Shown here one piece after another: positions 1 through 7,042 of a stretch of DNA of 8,304 nt (position 1 is the first letter of the stretch; the number at the start of each line of letters is the position of its first letter). Both the position numbers and the translations under genes were made by a program. The notes under the pieces are model-generated. The model saw nothing but the letters and a program-made list of their open reading frames with translations, was not told the origin of the DNA and did not search any database. The stretch is taken from positions 1 through 8,304 of the forward strand of contig JAITBO010000296.1 of NCBI GenBank assembly GCA_031283505.1, in the 5' to 3' direction. The DNA is from Treponema sp. Lineage in GTDB: Bacteria; Spirochaetota; Spirochaetia; Treponematales; Breznakiellaceae.

Positions 1-2
1 TT

Positions 3-107
3 CAACGGATTAAGCGGATGGCGTATGGATTTAGAAACAAGAAGCGGTTTAAGACCGCCATCCTGTTCCATCTGGGAAATTTGAACATGGATCCTTCCAC
101 CATTTAG
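3..107 (+). CDS. Transposase C-terminal fragment, ISL3-like
   Basis: This frame is open from the window edge to a TAG at 105-107 and gives 34 residues. The conserved-looking part reads IKRMAYGFRNKKRFKTAILF, followed by HLGNL. This pattern (a basic 'IKR.A.GFRN...F..AI' stretch, then an 'FHLG' stretch) matches what I know of the C-terminal end of DDE transposases of the ISL3 group, downstream of the last catalytic residue. The catalytic residues lie outside the window, so I cannot judge whether the gene is intact. The family name rests on recall of the motif, not on a search. The product would cut and rejoin the ends of its own element. Confidence 0.7.
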   Translation, partial: QRIKRMAYGFRNKKRFKTAILFHLGNLNMDPSTI

Positions 108-286
108 CCGGAAGAGCCGAAAAAACAAGTATAAGTTAACTTTGATGTTGTTTACTGTAGGTCGTCCTGGAAAAACCCAAACGAAAAATCCTGCTTTTTT
201 AATACTTTATAGACAGACTCTAATTAGTTTTGGGACAGGTTCAACATACGTTCAATTACCCGCATTTCGGGACGTTACGCTTCCCT
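108..286. other. Non-coding spacer between transposase and transglutaminase gene
   Basis: No credible gene lies here. The left two thirds are AT-rich 3' flank of the insertion sequence. The right 40 bases separate the proposed IS end from the stop codon of the leftward transglutaminase gene. A 4-bp hairpin (CCCG at 259-262 with CGGG at 268-271) follows that stop on the minus strand, but it has no T-tract, so I do not call it a terminator. Confidence 0.6.
226..242 (-). repeat. Putative IS terminal repeat
   Basis: Read on the minus strand, the motif is GAACCTGTCCCAAAACT. Ends of the form 'CTGTCCCAAAA' are common in several insertion-sequence families. It matches 14 of 17 positions of the left arm of a hairpin at 6837-6853 in this same window (GAGGCTGTTCCAAAACT). 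The partner repeat lies outside the window, so its role as an IS end is inferred. Confidence 0.45.
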
Positions 287-3200
287 TCACCCTTCAATGA
301 ATAGACCATCTCCCAAAGTCCGGGCAAAAGCGCTGAGGTCTCTGGGGGATACTGATTCCAGAGGTATAGATTGACGGAATACATCCACGCCCCGGCCTCC
401 ATCGCGGAGCACACAATAGGCTTCTCTGTTCGCCAGGGTAATATTGAGGTGGAAGCGGGGAGAAAAAACGTCCGGCGCCGCTCCATCCGGGGGATGGGGA
501 ACCGCCTCAAGCCCCATCTTCCGCAGGGTTCGCCGTAGCGTCCGGACGCTTTTTTTCGCCCCGGCGTCTTCACCTGCAACAGTAATAGTGAGTTCTACCG
601 GCAGGTCTATGCCCTTTTGACGGAGGGCGCCCCGGTTCAGGGCATAGAGCCGTTCGGCTGCGTCAAACCGTTCAAACCGCCGGGCCTTTCCTTTGAGGAG
701 CAAATATAATTCGCTGTAGGCATCGGCAATCGTGTCCCGTTCCCACTGGGGGTCAAAGCCGGGGATGCTGCGGCGGAGGATATCCCTGTCTTTGAGAAGA
801 AGCCCCTCTTCAAGGTCATAACTTGGGGTGGCGGCATATATCAGAGGAACCTCATAGTCCCGGGCGTTTCTGAGATAGGCCAGCGCCCTTTGAGGATAAG
901 GCTCAAAGGCGTTGTAGTATTGCAGCCATACGTCAGGGCCCAATTCACCCTGATAGGCATCGGCAGTAAAACTGTTTTTGCCGGATTCTACGGTATAGGC
1001 GCTATAAGCGCCGGCGGCGATGAGACTATATTTTTGAAAGAGGAGCCGGTGAGACACAGCCCTGTACCGGTAAAGCCAGCGTCTGAAAAATCCCCGTACT
1101 GCTTCTCCCGCAGCACTGTAGATCATACGTTCTTCGGCCTTGGCAAGACCAGCGTATGTATTATGAAGAATCTCATGAAGATCCCGTTTGTACCGGTCCG
1201 GGTCTATCCCGTAATTGAGCATCCATGACAGATCTCCTAACTTGAGGCAGTCCTCGGCATAAAGCCGGGCCTCCTCAAGACGGCCGGTTATCTGATAAGC
1301 CTGGGCCAGATTTACCTTGGAAAGAGGGGAAGTATCAATTTCATAGGCCGACTGGTATTCGGAGAAAACCCGGGGTATCTCCATGCGGCGCAGAAACAAT
1401 TCTCCCCGCGCAAGCCTGCCGGACGCCCGGTTTCGGGATGCCAGGGACGCATTGGTCCGATCAAAGGCCGCGCCGTATTTATAGAACCGGCTTTCCAGTA
1501 TTGAAAGGTTGTAATAGGCTACTGCGGTAAATTCACGGTCCCCGATGTTTTCGCCTCCGGCTATAGCTTCCAGATAATGCGCCCTGGCGTCTTCGTAACG
1601 AAACATATCCGAATAGATGGTTCCCAAGGTCATGGAGAAATCCGGGTCCGGCCCGAAGGTTTCCAGCGCCGCCCTGAGAAGCTGTTCCCCTTCTTTAAGG
1701 CGATGGAGTTTGTAATACATCCAGCCGAGGCTGCCTATAGCCTCCCGGTAATCCGGCGCGGCGGCGAGTACCCGTTCCAGGTACTCTGCGGAAACCGCAT
1801 CACGATTGAGGTATCCGGCGGTCCGGGACAGGCGGTACAAGATATCGGGATCAAAGGGGAGCAGCGTTTCTACCTTACGGTATTCTTCCCAGGCGAGGCC
1901 GTACAATTTGCGGCTGTAATAAAGCGAACCCAGCGCCCAGGGAAACCGCGGATCTCCGGGAAAGAGTTTTGCGCCCTGAGAGTAGAGATCGATAGCCCGT
2001 TCCCAGAATTCAGCCCGCTGCGCTTCCGAGGCCGATTCAAACAGATCGTCAGCCCTGCCGGTGATTTCCGCCGCAATATCCGCCCCAGTCCCGGCGTTCC
2101 CGTCCTGCGCACGGGCGGCGCTGGTGTTGAGGGCAAATATCAGGAGTAGAAGCAGTGCTACCGGTATACCGGCGGATCCTCCGGGCCGCGAAGGTCCTGA
2201 ACTGCCGGAACCCAAATCTTTACCCGGCCCCAGCGCAAGGGCCAGCGGCGGACATAGCCATGCCAGAACCCGGCGGCATGAGGCGACAGTTTTACTGTAC
2301 CGCAAGGAAAATAAAGCATAATGATCCCGCAGTTCCGCAAGATTCTCCAGGGTATACACCGGAGCATAACGGGCCGCCGAGACATCCCGGTACAGGGCGT
2401 ATACCCCCAGGTTTCGTTTTTCGTCCAACTCACGGGCCCATTCGGATTCCGCCGCAAGAACGGACCTGCGCCTGAACCCGGCCAGGGCAAGGCGGCGGAG
2501 GGTGTGAGACCATAGGCGGACCGTTTTTTTCCGGAGATTCCCCGTCAGGCAGGCCGCGATAAACAGGCCCGACCTCATGGCTATGAAGATAACCAGAAAA
2601 CACCCGGCAAGCAGCAAAACCCAACGTTCCCGAAGAAATCTGCCGGCGCTTCTGCCCAGAGACGACAGTAAAGTTACGCCGGAATCTTCATCCCTTCCTT
2701 CTTTGGGAATAAGCCGGGTACGGTTTTCCAGTATCTCTTTCATGAGCTGGTCAAACAGGTCCTGAGGGACCCCTGAGGAAAAGCGGAATTCCTCATCTTC
2801 CGCAAGCTGGTCCGTAGTCGGATCAAATTCAATCCAGCCGTATTGGGGAAAATAGACTTCCACCCAGGCGTGCGCCATATCGGAACGAACAGGGTAATAA
2901 TCGAAAGTGTTCTGCTCCGGGTCGATGAAAAACCCAACCGCCGCCCGTGAAGGGATTCCCAGAGAACGCAGGAGAAGCGCCATGGCAAAGGCATAATAGG
3001 AACAGTAGCCTTTCTTTGCTTCAAAAAGGAAATATCCAAGCTGGTCCCCGTCCAGCGCAATGCCGGGCTTGAGGCTGTACCGGTATTCGCCGTATTTAAG
3101 CCGTTCGTAAACCGTCTGAACCATTTCCCAATAATTTGTAAGGTCGCCGGTAATTTCCCGGGCAAAATCGGCGATACGCTTATCTCCGCCGTATTCGGTG

Positions 3201-4429
3201 TAATAAGCAAAATCTTCGGGGGTAAGCCCAAGATCTTCGGGGCCGAATTCCACCTGTTCTCCGGCCAATCCGGTTCCGGCGCGTACCGGGACCGCATCCA
3301 TAAGTTCAAAGGGATAAAAAGAATCACTGATATGACTTTGAATGGCATAGGCGGAACTAAAGGAAGAAGCGTCCCAGCTTTCAAAGGGAACTATTTCTAC
3401 CGGCTCGTTCATGCCGATAAAGGCGGATGAATCAAAATTAACCAGAAAGTATTCCTGTTCCATGATCCGGTAATTCCGGACAGGCGCCGGATTCAGTCTG
3501 GTCCGTCTGTCGGGCAGCCGCTGGGGGTGGGCCGCCTCGTCTATCGTTTCATGGCGGTAGAATCCCTGCCGGGCGTTATACCCGGAAAGCACAAAACGGC
3601 GGAGTAAAAGGTTAAAGCCGTCAAAGTCCCTCCTGACGATGAAGGCCAAATCATCGTTCATCCTGATTTCACTCTCCAGTCTGAGAATTTGGGAAAAATC
3701 AAAGCGGAAAAGATTCGGCTGCAAAAGTCCGCCTCCCCTGTCAACCGCTTTCTCCTGTGAAGGCCGGATCATAAGGATGCCCCCGATCAACACAAGGATG
3801 AACAGGACTGCGGATGCCCACATTTTTTCTGTCCTTCTTACATGGTATTCAGGTGGAAGCGACAGTAAAAGCGCCAATAACTGTAGAAAAACTACGGCGG
3901 CAAAGAGGGATATCATCATGACCGGCCAGCGGTAGGCTTCCTGATCCGCGCTCCGTATCACACAGAAAATGATCAGGAGAATCCCCTGAGCGGCGATAAT
4001 ATCACCGCTCATAAACCGCCGGGAACGGGCCGCAAAAAAAGTGGTCAGGGCGGCCCAATAAAAAGGCGGGAGGAACACAAAACAGTTGCGGTCAAAATCG
4101 AGGAGCAGAGAATCCAGCGCCACGGCGGGACCGGAGACCGGAATTCCGGGCAGGGCGATCATGGTCCGTACTGCCCAAGGGACGAGGAGCAGGGTCAAAA
4201 TCGCCGGGATAGTTTTTATATTCCGCTTCGCCAAAATCCAGGATGAAACAAAGGCGCAGAGCAAGGTTGCCGTAAATACCGGCGTATCCGCCATGTCCCT
4301 TGCGGACAGGCGGAATTGCCAGAGGATGGCGAAAAGGGCCGCCGACCTCATGGCAAGCGCCGGCAGGGTCGGACCTTCAGGCGATACGGCAGACTTTGCG
4401 GCGGCTTTAGAGCCGGATATGTCTGGCAC
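287..4429 (-). CDS. Membrane transglutaminase (TgpA-like) fused to a periplasmic TPR protein
   Basis: The 1380-residue product joins two proteins. Residues 27-221 hold about seven hydrophobic segments, followed by a long extracytoplasmic stretch and a transglutaminase core at about 430-545. The triad is visible: Cys476 in KKGYCSYYAF, His520 in DMAHAWVEVYF and Asp536 in IEFDPT. A further membrane segment (602-628) leads to a DUF4129-like cytoplasmic region (636-711), as in TgpA. After that come a hydrophobic stretch (721-734), a Gly/Ser/Pro linker, a signal-peptide-like segment (755-774), five or more TPR units (about 799-1070) and an unrecognised C-terminal domain (1100-1380). The GTG at 4429 is chosen because AAAGGAGGGG lies just before it; a TTG at 4510 and an ATG at 4492 lack a comparable site. 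The gene overlaps the DUF58 gene by 23 bp. The family suggests amide-bond chemistry on envelope proteins or peptidoglycan; the substrate is unknown. The domain calls are firm, the role is inferred. Confidence 0.9.
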   Translation of the reverse strand: MPDISGSKAAAKSAVSPEGPTLPALAMRSAALFAILWQFRLSARDMADTPVFTATLLCAFVSSWILAKRNIKTIPAILTLLLVPWAVRTMIALPGIPVSGPAVALDSLLLDFDRNCFVFLPPFYWAALTTFFAARSRRFMSGDIIAAQGILLIIFCVIRSADQEAYRWPVMMISLFAAVVFLQLLALLLSLPPEYHVRRTEKMWASAVLFILVLIGGILMIRPSQEKAVDRGGGLLQPNLFRFDFSQILRLESEIRMNDDLAFIVRRDFDGFNLLLRRFVLSGYNARQGFYRHETIDEAAHPQRLPDRRTRLNPAPVRNYRIMEQEYFLVNFDSSAFIGMNEPVEIVPFESWDASSFSSAYAIQSHISDSFYPFELMDAVPVRAGTGLAGEQVEFGPEDLGLTPEDFAYYTEYGGDKRIADFAREITGDLTNYWEMVQTVYERLKYGEYRYSLKPGIALDGDQLGYFLFEAKKGYCSYYAFAMALLLRSLGIPSRAAVGFFIDPEQNTFDYYPVRSDMAHAWVEVYFPQYGWIEFDPTTDQLAEDEEFRFSSGVPQDLFDQLMKEILENRTRLIPKEGRDEDSGVTLLSSLGRSAGRFLRERWVLLLAGCFLVIFIAMRSGLFIAACLTGNLRKKTVRLWSHTLRRLALAGFRRRSVLAAESEWARELDEKRNLGVYALYRDVSAARYAPVYTLENLAELRDHYALFSLRYSKTVASCRRVLAWLCPPLALALGPGKDLGSGSSGPSRPGGSAGIPVALLLLLIFALNTSAARAQDGNAGTGADIAAEITGRADDLFESASEAQRAEFWERAIDLYSQGAKLFPGDPRFPWALGSLYYSRKLYGLAWEEYRKVETLLPFDPDILYRLSRTAGYLNRDAVSAEYLERVLAAAPDYREAIGSLGWMYYKLHRLKEGEQLLRAALETFGPDPDFSMTLGTIYSDMFRYEDARAHYLEAIAGGENIGDREFTAVAYYNLSILESRFYKYGAAFDRTNASLASRNRASGRLARGELFLRRMEIPRVFSEYQSAYEIDTSPLSKVNLAQAYQITGRLEEARLYAEDCLKLGDLSWMLNYGIDPDRYKRDLHEILHNTYAGLAKAEERMIYSAAGEAVRGFFRRWLYRYRAVSHRLLFQKYSLIAAGAYSAYTVESGKNSFTADAYQGELGPDVWLQYYNAFEPYPQRALAYLRNARDYEVPLIYAATPSYDLEEGLLLKDRDILRRSIPGFDPQWERDTIADAYSELYLLLKGKARRFERFDAAERLYALNRGALRQKGIDLPVELTITVAGEDAGAKKSVRTLRRTLRKMGLEAVPHPPDGAAPDVFSPRFHLNITLANREAYCVLRDGGRGVDVFRQSIPLESVSPRDLSAFARTLGDGLFIEG
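2108..2269 (-). other. Fusion seam with buried signal peptide
   Basis: This stretch encodes residues 721-774 of the large protein. It holds a short hydrophobic run (VLAWLCPPLALAL), a flexible linker rich in Gly, Ser and Pro, then IPVALLLLLIFALNTSAARA followed by QDG. The last part has the hydrophobic core and small-residue ending of a secretion signal, with a possible cleavage site after ARA. There is no ATG, GTG or TTG with a usable ribosome site here to start a separate TPR gene, although a GGAGG sits at 2178-2182 on the minus strand. A perfect 12-bp palindrome (CCGGTATACCGG, 2161-2172) also falls in the seam. Confidence 0.6.
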
Positions 4430-5801
4430 GGACCCCTCCTTTACCACCGTAGAAACGAACGCAGGCTTCGGCGCTTTTTTCCAGCCTGTCATTCTTTTTT
4501 GGCCTTTCAATCAGCGTATCTTCTCCTCTGTAAAGAAACAGCATATCTACTGTCTGTCTGTCGTCCCTTTTTTTAAGAAAAGAATCGAGGGACAGGCGCG
4601 GGGCTGTATGTGCACCCTGTGAAACACCGGAAGCATCGCCGGTGACCTCACCCTCAGTCCAATTCCGGGGCAGGGCGAGAATAAGTACACCCTGGACCCC
4701 TTCAGGCAAAGGTAGTTCCCAGGCAAACCTCGCCGGGGAAAGGGACAGCGCCGCCGGGCAGGCCAGGGCCGCCGCCAGTTCAGCCGGTCCGCCGCCAGAA
4801 ATACTGCCGCCAGAAAATCCTATGTCGACATCTATCCCCCGGCCTTCGTAATCCAGTACCAGAGCCAGGGCGTTTTCACAGAGCAGGTCCACTCCCCGGC
4901 GGCCCGCTTCGGCGGTGTACAAAACGTTGTCCACCTGCGTATCAATGAGGATGACCAGCCTGGAATGAGGCGGAGGTTCAGGTTCCCCTTCGCGGACAAA
5001 GAGATCTCCGGCGTGTCCGTAGAGCTTCCAGTTGATCCGCCGGGGATCGTCCCCTGGAACATAGGGCCGGTGATCGATAAGATCGTCAGTCCGCAGAAAA
5101 CGAGGCCCGGTCCGCTGTTTAGCTCCTCCGGACTGCACGGACAGAAGCGGGGCCTGTTCCGCCGCCTGGGGCATAACCAGAAGCCGGGGCCCCGGTATCT
5201 GCGGCACAATAATGGCGGCCCGGAACAATCCCAATATATCGAAAACAAGCAGCCTGTCCTGTTCGCCATAATAGGCCCCCCTCTCAGGAGCGTTAAAAGG
5301 ACTTATGTTATTTTCAAGAAAATCGGGATCGAAGAAATGGTCCAGCCGTCTGCCGTCTTTTGTGGAAAGTCCCAAGGCGTAACGTATTAGTATACCGGGC
5401 AGGCGGAAGAACCGGCCTTTTCCGGCGAAACCATTTCTGCCGGTATCACCGCCCGTACCCTCCCGGACACAGAATACCGCTCCCGGCTGTCCGGCGCCTA
5501 TAGCTTCCACCGGAACCCCGGACGGTAAAGCCGGCCCGGCGCCCGGTTCCGGGATTATACGGACAGACAGGGAAACCGCCCGCTTCCAATGAATAAACGC
5601 CAGGAATAGTACCGCCAGCAGGCAGTAAAACCATACTGCCAGGAGCGCCGTCCCCAGGAGGGTAAGGACCAGTTCATGTCGTAAGGTTCCGGCAATTAGG
5701 CCCAGAACAGCCGCCACCAGGATACATCCTCCCAGCACTTGAGGAACCGGCAGAGGCGGCTTTGGATCGGAAGACGCGGCAGAAGACTTAGGCGCCGGCA
5801 T
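4407..5801 (-). CDS. DUF58 protein with degenerate von Willebrand A-like domain
   Basis: The 464-residue product has two membrane segments near the N-terminus (about 22-40 and 44-71), a variable region, then the DUF58 core at about 235-275, seen as DLIDHRPYVPGDDPRRINWK followed by LFVREGEPE. This matches the family pattern of R-Y-x-x-G-D, R-x-I-W and a Glu-rich end. A von Willebrand A-like fold follows, starting at RLVILIDTQVD (281-291), where the usual metal-site pattern D-x-S-x-S reads D-T-Q-V-D, so metal binding there is doubtful. The ATG at 5801 is chosen because it begins 16 bp after the MoxR stop. The frame stays open upstream into the MoxR gene, but those residues look like out-of-frame MoxR sequence. 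No good ribosome site precedes the ATG, so translation may depend on coupling. DUF58 proteins are frequent genomic partners of MoxR ATPases; the biochemical role is unknown. Confidence 0.9.
   Translation of the reverse strand: MPAPKSSAASSDPKPPLPVPQVLGGCILVAAVLGLIAGTLRHELVLTLLGTALLAVWFYCLLAVLFLAFIHWKRAVSLSVRIIPEPGAGPALPSGVPVEAIGAGQPGAVFCVREGTGGDTGRNGFAGKGRFFRLPGILIRYALGLSTKDGRRLDHFFDPDFLENNISPFNAPERGAYYGEQDRLLVFDILGLFRAAIIVPQIPGPRLLVMPQAAEQAPLLSVQSGGAKQRTGPRFLRTDDLIDHRPYVPGDDPRRINWKLYGHAGDLFVREGEPEPPPHSRLVILIDTQVDNVLYTAEAGRRGVDLLCENALALVLDYEGRGIDVDIGFSGGSISGGGPAELAAALACPAALSLSPARFAWELPLPEGVQGVLILALPRNWTEGEVTGDASGVSQGAHTAPRLSLDSFLKKRDDRQTVDMLFLYRGEDTLIERPKKNDRLEKSAEACVRFYGGKGGVRARHIRL
4433..4440 (-). 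promoter_or_regulatory. Strong ribosome binding site that sets the transglutaminase start
   Basis: On the minus strand AGGAGGGG stands three bases before a GTG at 4429-4427 that is in frame with the transglutaminase. It lies inside the last codons of the DUF58 gene, whose stop is at 4409-4407. Ribosomes finishing DUF58 could therefore restart here, giving translational coupling. None of the upstream start candidates (TTG at 4510, ATG at 4492) has such a site. Confidence 0.7.
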
Positions 5802-5817
5802 CTGACTTGACGGCGTG

Positions 5818-6765
5818 TTAGGCCGTCTTGATCCCGTTGATTCGCCCAAGACACAACTCCCGAATGAGTTTTTCTCCATGCAAACGGGGATCCCGCAGCT
5901 TGAGCCGGTGGACGAGTACCGGCCCCGCCAACGCCGCGATGTCCTCGTCGATAACATAATCCCGGCCTTTCACCAGGGCTAACGCCCTCGCCGCCTCAAG
6001 GAGATGGAGGGCAGCCCGGGGAGACGCCCCAAGGGTAAACCCCCGGTGAAGACGAGTATCCCGAACTATATCGGCAATGGCCTCTTTCAGCGCTTCGTGA
6101 CAGAATACCCCCCTCGCCGCTTCCTGGACTGCCAGAAAATCGGCTTCCCCTATTACCGGCGTCAATCCCTTCAGCACGGTCTCCGAAGGATTTTCGTTCA
6201 ATATGGCGATCTCCGACTTCCGGTCAGGATAACCCAGGGAAAGACGCATCATGAACCGGTCCAACTGAGCCGCCGGCAAGGGGAAGGTCCCCTCGCTTTC
6301 CACAGGATTTTGAGTAGCAATCACAAAAAAAGGCTCCGGTGGCCAGTGGGTAGCATTTCCAATAGTCACCTGCCGCTCCGCCATCACTTCCAGCAGGGCG
6401 GACTGTACCTTGGGGGTAGTCCGGTTTATCTCATCCGCCAGGACTATATTCGCCAGTACCGGTCCGGGCACAAACCGGAAGGCGCGACTTTCGGGGTCAA
6501 AGACATCAACCCCAGTAATATCATAGGGAAGGAGGTCCGGGGTAAATTGAATCCGCTTAAACAGCAAGGGCGCTCCGTCTGTGCCGGCGATGAGCCTGGC
6601 GAAAGTCTTAGCCACCGTGGTTTTCCCCAACCCCGGATTATCTTCAATAAGAATATGCCCCCTGGCGAGAATGGCCGCCGTGAGCAATTCCAGGAATTCC
6701 CGCTTTCCCTGAATGACCGCCGCAGCCCCGCCGATCAGGGCTTGAATGGCCTGTTCGGTATTCAT
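5818..6765 (-). CDS. MoxR-family AAA+ ATPase
   Basis: This 315-residue product has the normal length and motif order of a MoxR ATPase: Walker A DNPGLGKTT (42-50), Walker B IVLADEIN (107-114), sensor 1 ATQNP (150-154), the LDRF motif (168-171) and sensor 2 GASPRA (246-251), followed by a helical lid domain. It has no membrane segment and should be cytoplasmic. MoxR proteins form ATP-driven hexamers thought to act as chaperones for partner proteins, often von Willebrand A or DUF58 proteins encoded beside them, as here. It is the first gene of the leftward operon. The ATG at 6765 has no clear Shine-Dalgarno sequence, and a candidate promoter (6774-6802) would place transcription start almost at the ATG. 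The family is certain; its client in this organism is inferred to be the DUF58 or transglutaminase product. Confidence 0.95.
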   Translation of the reverse strand: MNTEQAIQALIGGAAAVIQGKREFLELLTAAILARGHILIEDNPGLGKTTVAKTFARLIAGTDGAPLLFKRIQFTPDLLPYDITGVDVFDPESRAFRFVPGPVLANIVLADEINRTTPKVQSALLEVMAERQVTIGNATHWPPEPFFVIATQNPVESEGTFPLPAAQLDRFMMRLSLGYPDRKSEIAILNENPSETVLKGLTPVIGEADFLAVQEAARGVFCHEALKEAIADIVRDTRLHRGFTLGASPRAALHLLEAARALALVKGRDYVIDEDIAALAGPVLVHRLKLRDPRLHGEKLIRELCLGRINGIKTA

Positions 6766-6773
6766 ATAGATTT

Positions 6774-6802
6774 AGGATAAATGATAGAAGGGATTGTGGC
6801 AA
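6774..6802 (-). promoter_or_regulatory. Candidate sigma-70-type promoter of the moxR operon
   Basis: On the minus strand TTGCCA (6802-6797) and TATCCT (6779-6774) are separated by 17 bp. Five of six and four of six bases match the consensus. Transcription would start at about 6767, two bases before the ATG at 6765. The -10 box is imperfect, so this is a moderate call. An alternative pair is TTGCCT with TATCAT at 15 bp. Confidence 0.4.
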
Positions 6803-6836
6803 GGCAACGCATTTAACCCTAATTCCACTTACACTT

Positions 6837-6873
6837 GAGGCTGTTCCAAAACTTCAGTTTTTGGAACAGCTTC
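6837..6873. repeat. Hairpin 1 of the divergent spacer
   Basis: The arms 6837-6851 and 6859-6873 pair over 15 positions with one G-T pair; the left arm reads GAGGCTGTTCCAAAA. It has no T-tract and sits outside both predicted transcripts, so it is unlikely to be a terminator. The arms resemble the putative IS end at 226-242. Confidence 0.75.
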
Positions 6874-6884
6874 CTTGGATTTAC

Positions 6885-6916
6885 TGGAAAAACCGGGTTT
6901 TTGACCGGGTTTTCCA
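6885..6916. repeat. Hairpin 2 with an internal direct repeat
   Basis: TGGAAAAACCGG (6885-6896) pairs with CCGGGTTTTCCA (6905-6916) with a single mismatch and an 8-base loop. The 10-bp word ACCGGGTTTT also occurs twice in direct orientation (6892-6901 and 6904-6913). Confidence 0.7.
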
Positions 6917-6917
6917 A

Positions 6918-6930
6918 GAGCCTACGGCTC
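6918..6930. repeat. Hairpin 3, perfect 5-bp stem
   Basis: GAGCC and GGCTC flank a TAC loop. It follows hairpin 2 after a single base, which makes three structures in a row over 94 bp. Confidence 0.6.
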
Positions 6931-6985
6931 ACTTATCTCTAAGGAACTGTACAGGGACTAAAGTTAAGGATCGAAATGTGAATTC

Positions 6986-7013
6986 CTGTCAGACTATGCC
7001 GTTTCATTGACAG
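6986..7013. promoter_or_regulatory. Inverted repeat over the acyltransferase -35 box, possible operator
   Basis: CTGTCA (6986-6991) and TGACAG (7008-7013) form an inverted repeat whose half-sites start 22 bp apart, about two helical turns. The right half coincides with the -35 hexamer. A protein binding both halves could control the promoter, but 6-bp arms can arise by chance. Confidence 0.25.
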
Positions 7014-7036
7014 TCGTTCCGCCGTAAGGCTATACT
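7007..7036 (+). promoter_or_regulatory. Strong sigma-70-type promoter of the acyltransferase gene
   Basis: A perfect TTGACA (7007-7012) is followed after 18 bp by TATACT (7031-7036), which matches the -10 consensus at five of six positions. Transcription would start about seven bases after the -10 box, at position 7043, which is the A of the predicted start codon. Confidence 0.75.
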
Positions 7037-7042
7037 CCTGGT

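Larger units (their letters stand above)
1..242 (+). mobile_element. 3' end of an insertion sequence, cut by the window edge
   Basis: The segment carries the C-terminal codons of a transposase, then about 120 non-coding bases, and ends in a motif (226-242) that looks like a terminal inverted repeat. The left part of the element lies outside the window, so neither the matching repeat nor the target-site duplication can be seen. The proposed right boundary near 242 lies about 45 bp beyond the stop codon of the convergent transglutaminase gene, so the element seems to have inserted just downstream of that operon without interrupting it. The boundary is inferred from the motif alone. Confidence 0.55.

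Noticed and set aside
259..271. Short hairpin after the transglutaminase stop as an operon terminator
   Set aside because: The stem is only 4 bp and no T-tract follows on the minus strand.
1577..2149. Open frame of 190 codons on the plus strand opposite the TPR region
   Set aside because: It is a shadow of the TPR coding sequence; the minus-strand frame has clear TPR periodicity.
2178..2182. GGAGG on the minus strand inside the fusion seam, as a ribosome site for a separate TPR gene
   Set aside because: No ATG, GTG or TTG lies at suitable spacing in frame; the nearest placed codon is ATA.
4086..4622. Open frame of 178 codons on the plus strand across the DUF58/transglutaminase junction
   Set aside because: It is antisense to two convincing genes, has low-complexity composition and no recognisable motif.
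6004..6780. Open frame of 258 codons on the plus strand opposite the MoxR gene
   Set aside because: It lies wholly antisense to a well-conserved AAA+ gene, has no domain character and no ribosome site, and reflects codon bias of the real gene.
6947..6954. Perfect 8-bp palindrome CTGTACAG in the divergent spacer
   Set aside because: One 8-bp palindrome is expected by chance at this length and nothing ties it to a known operator.
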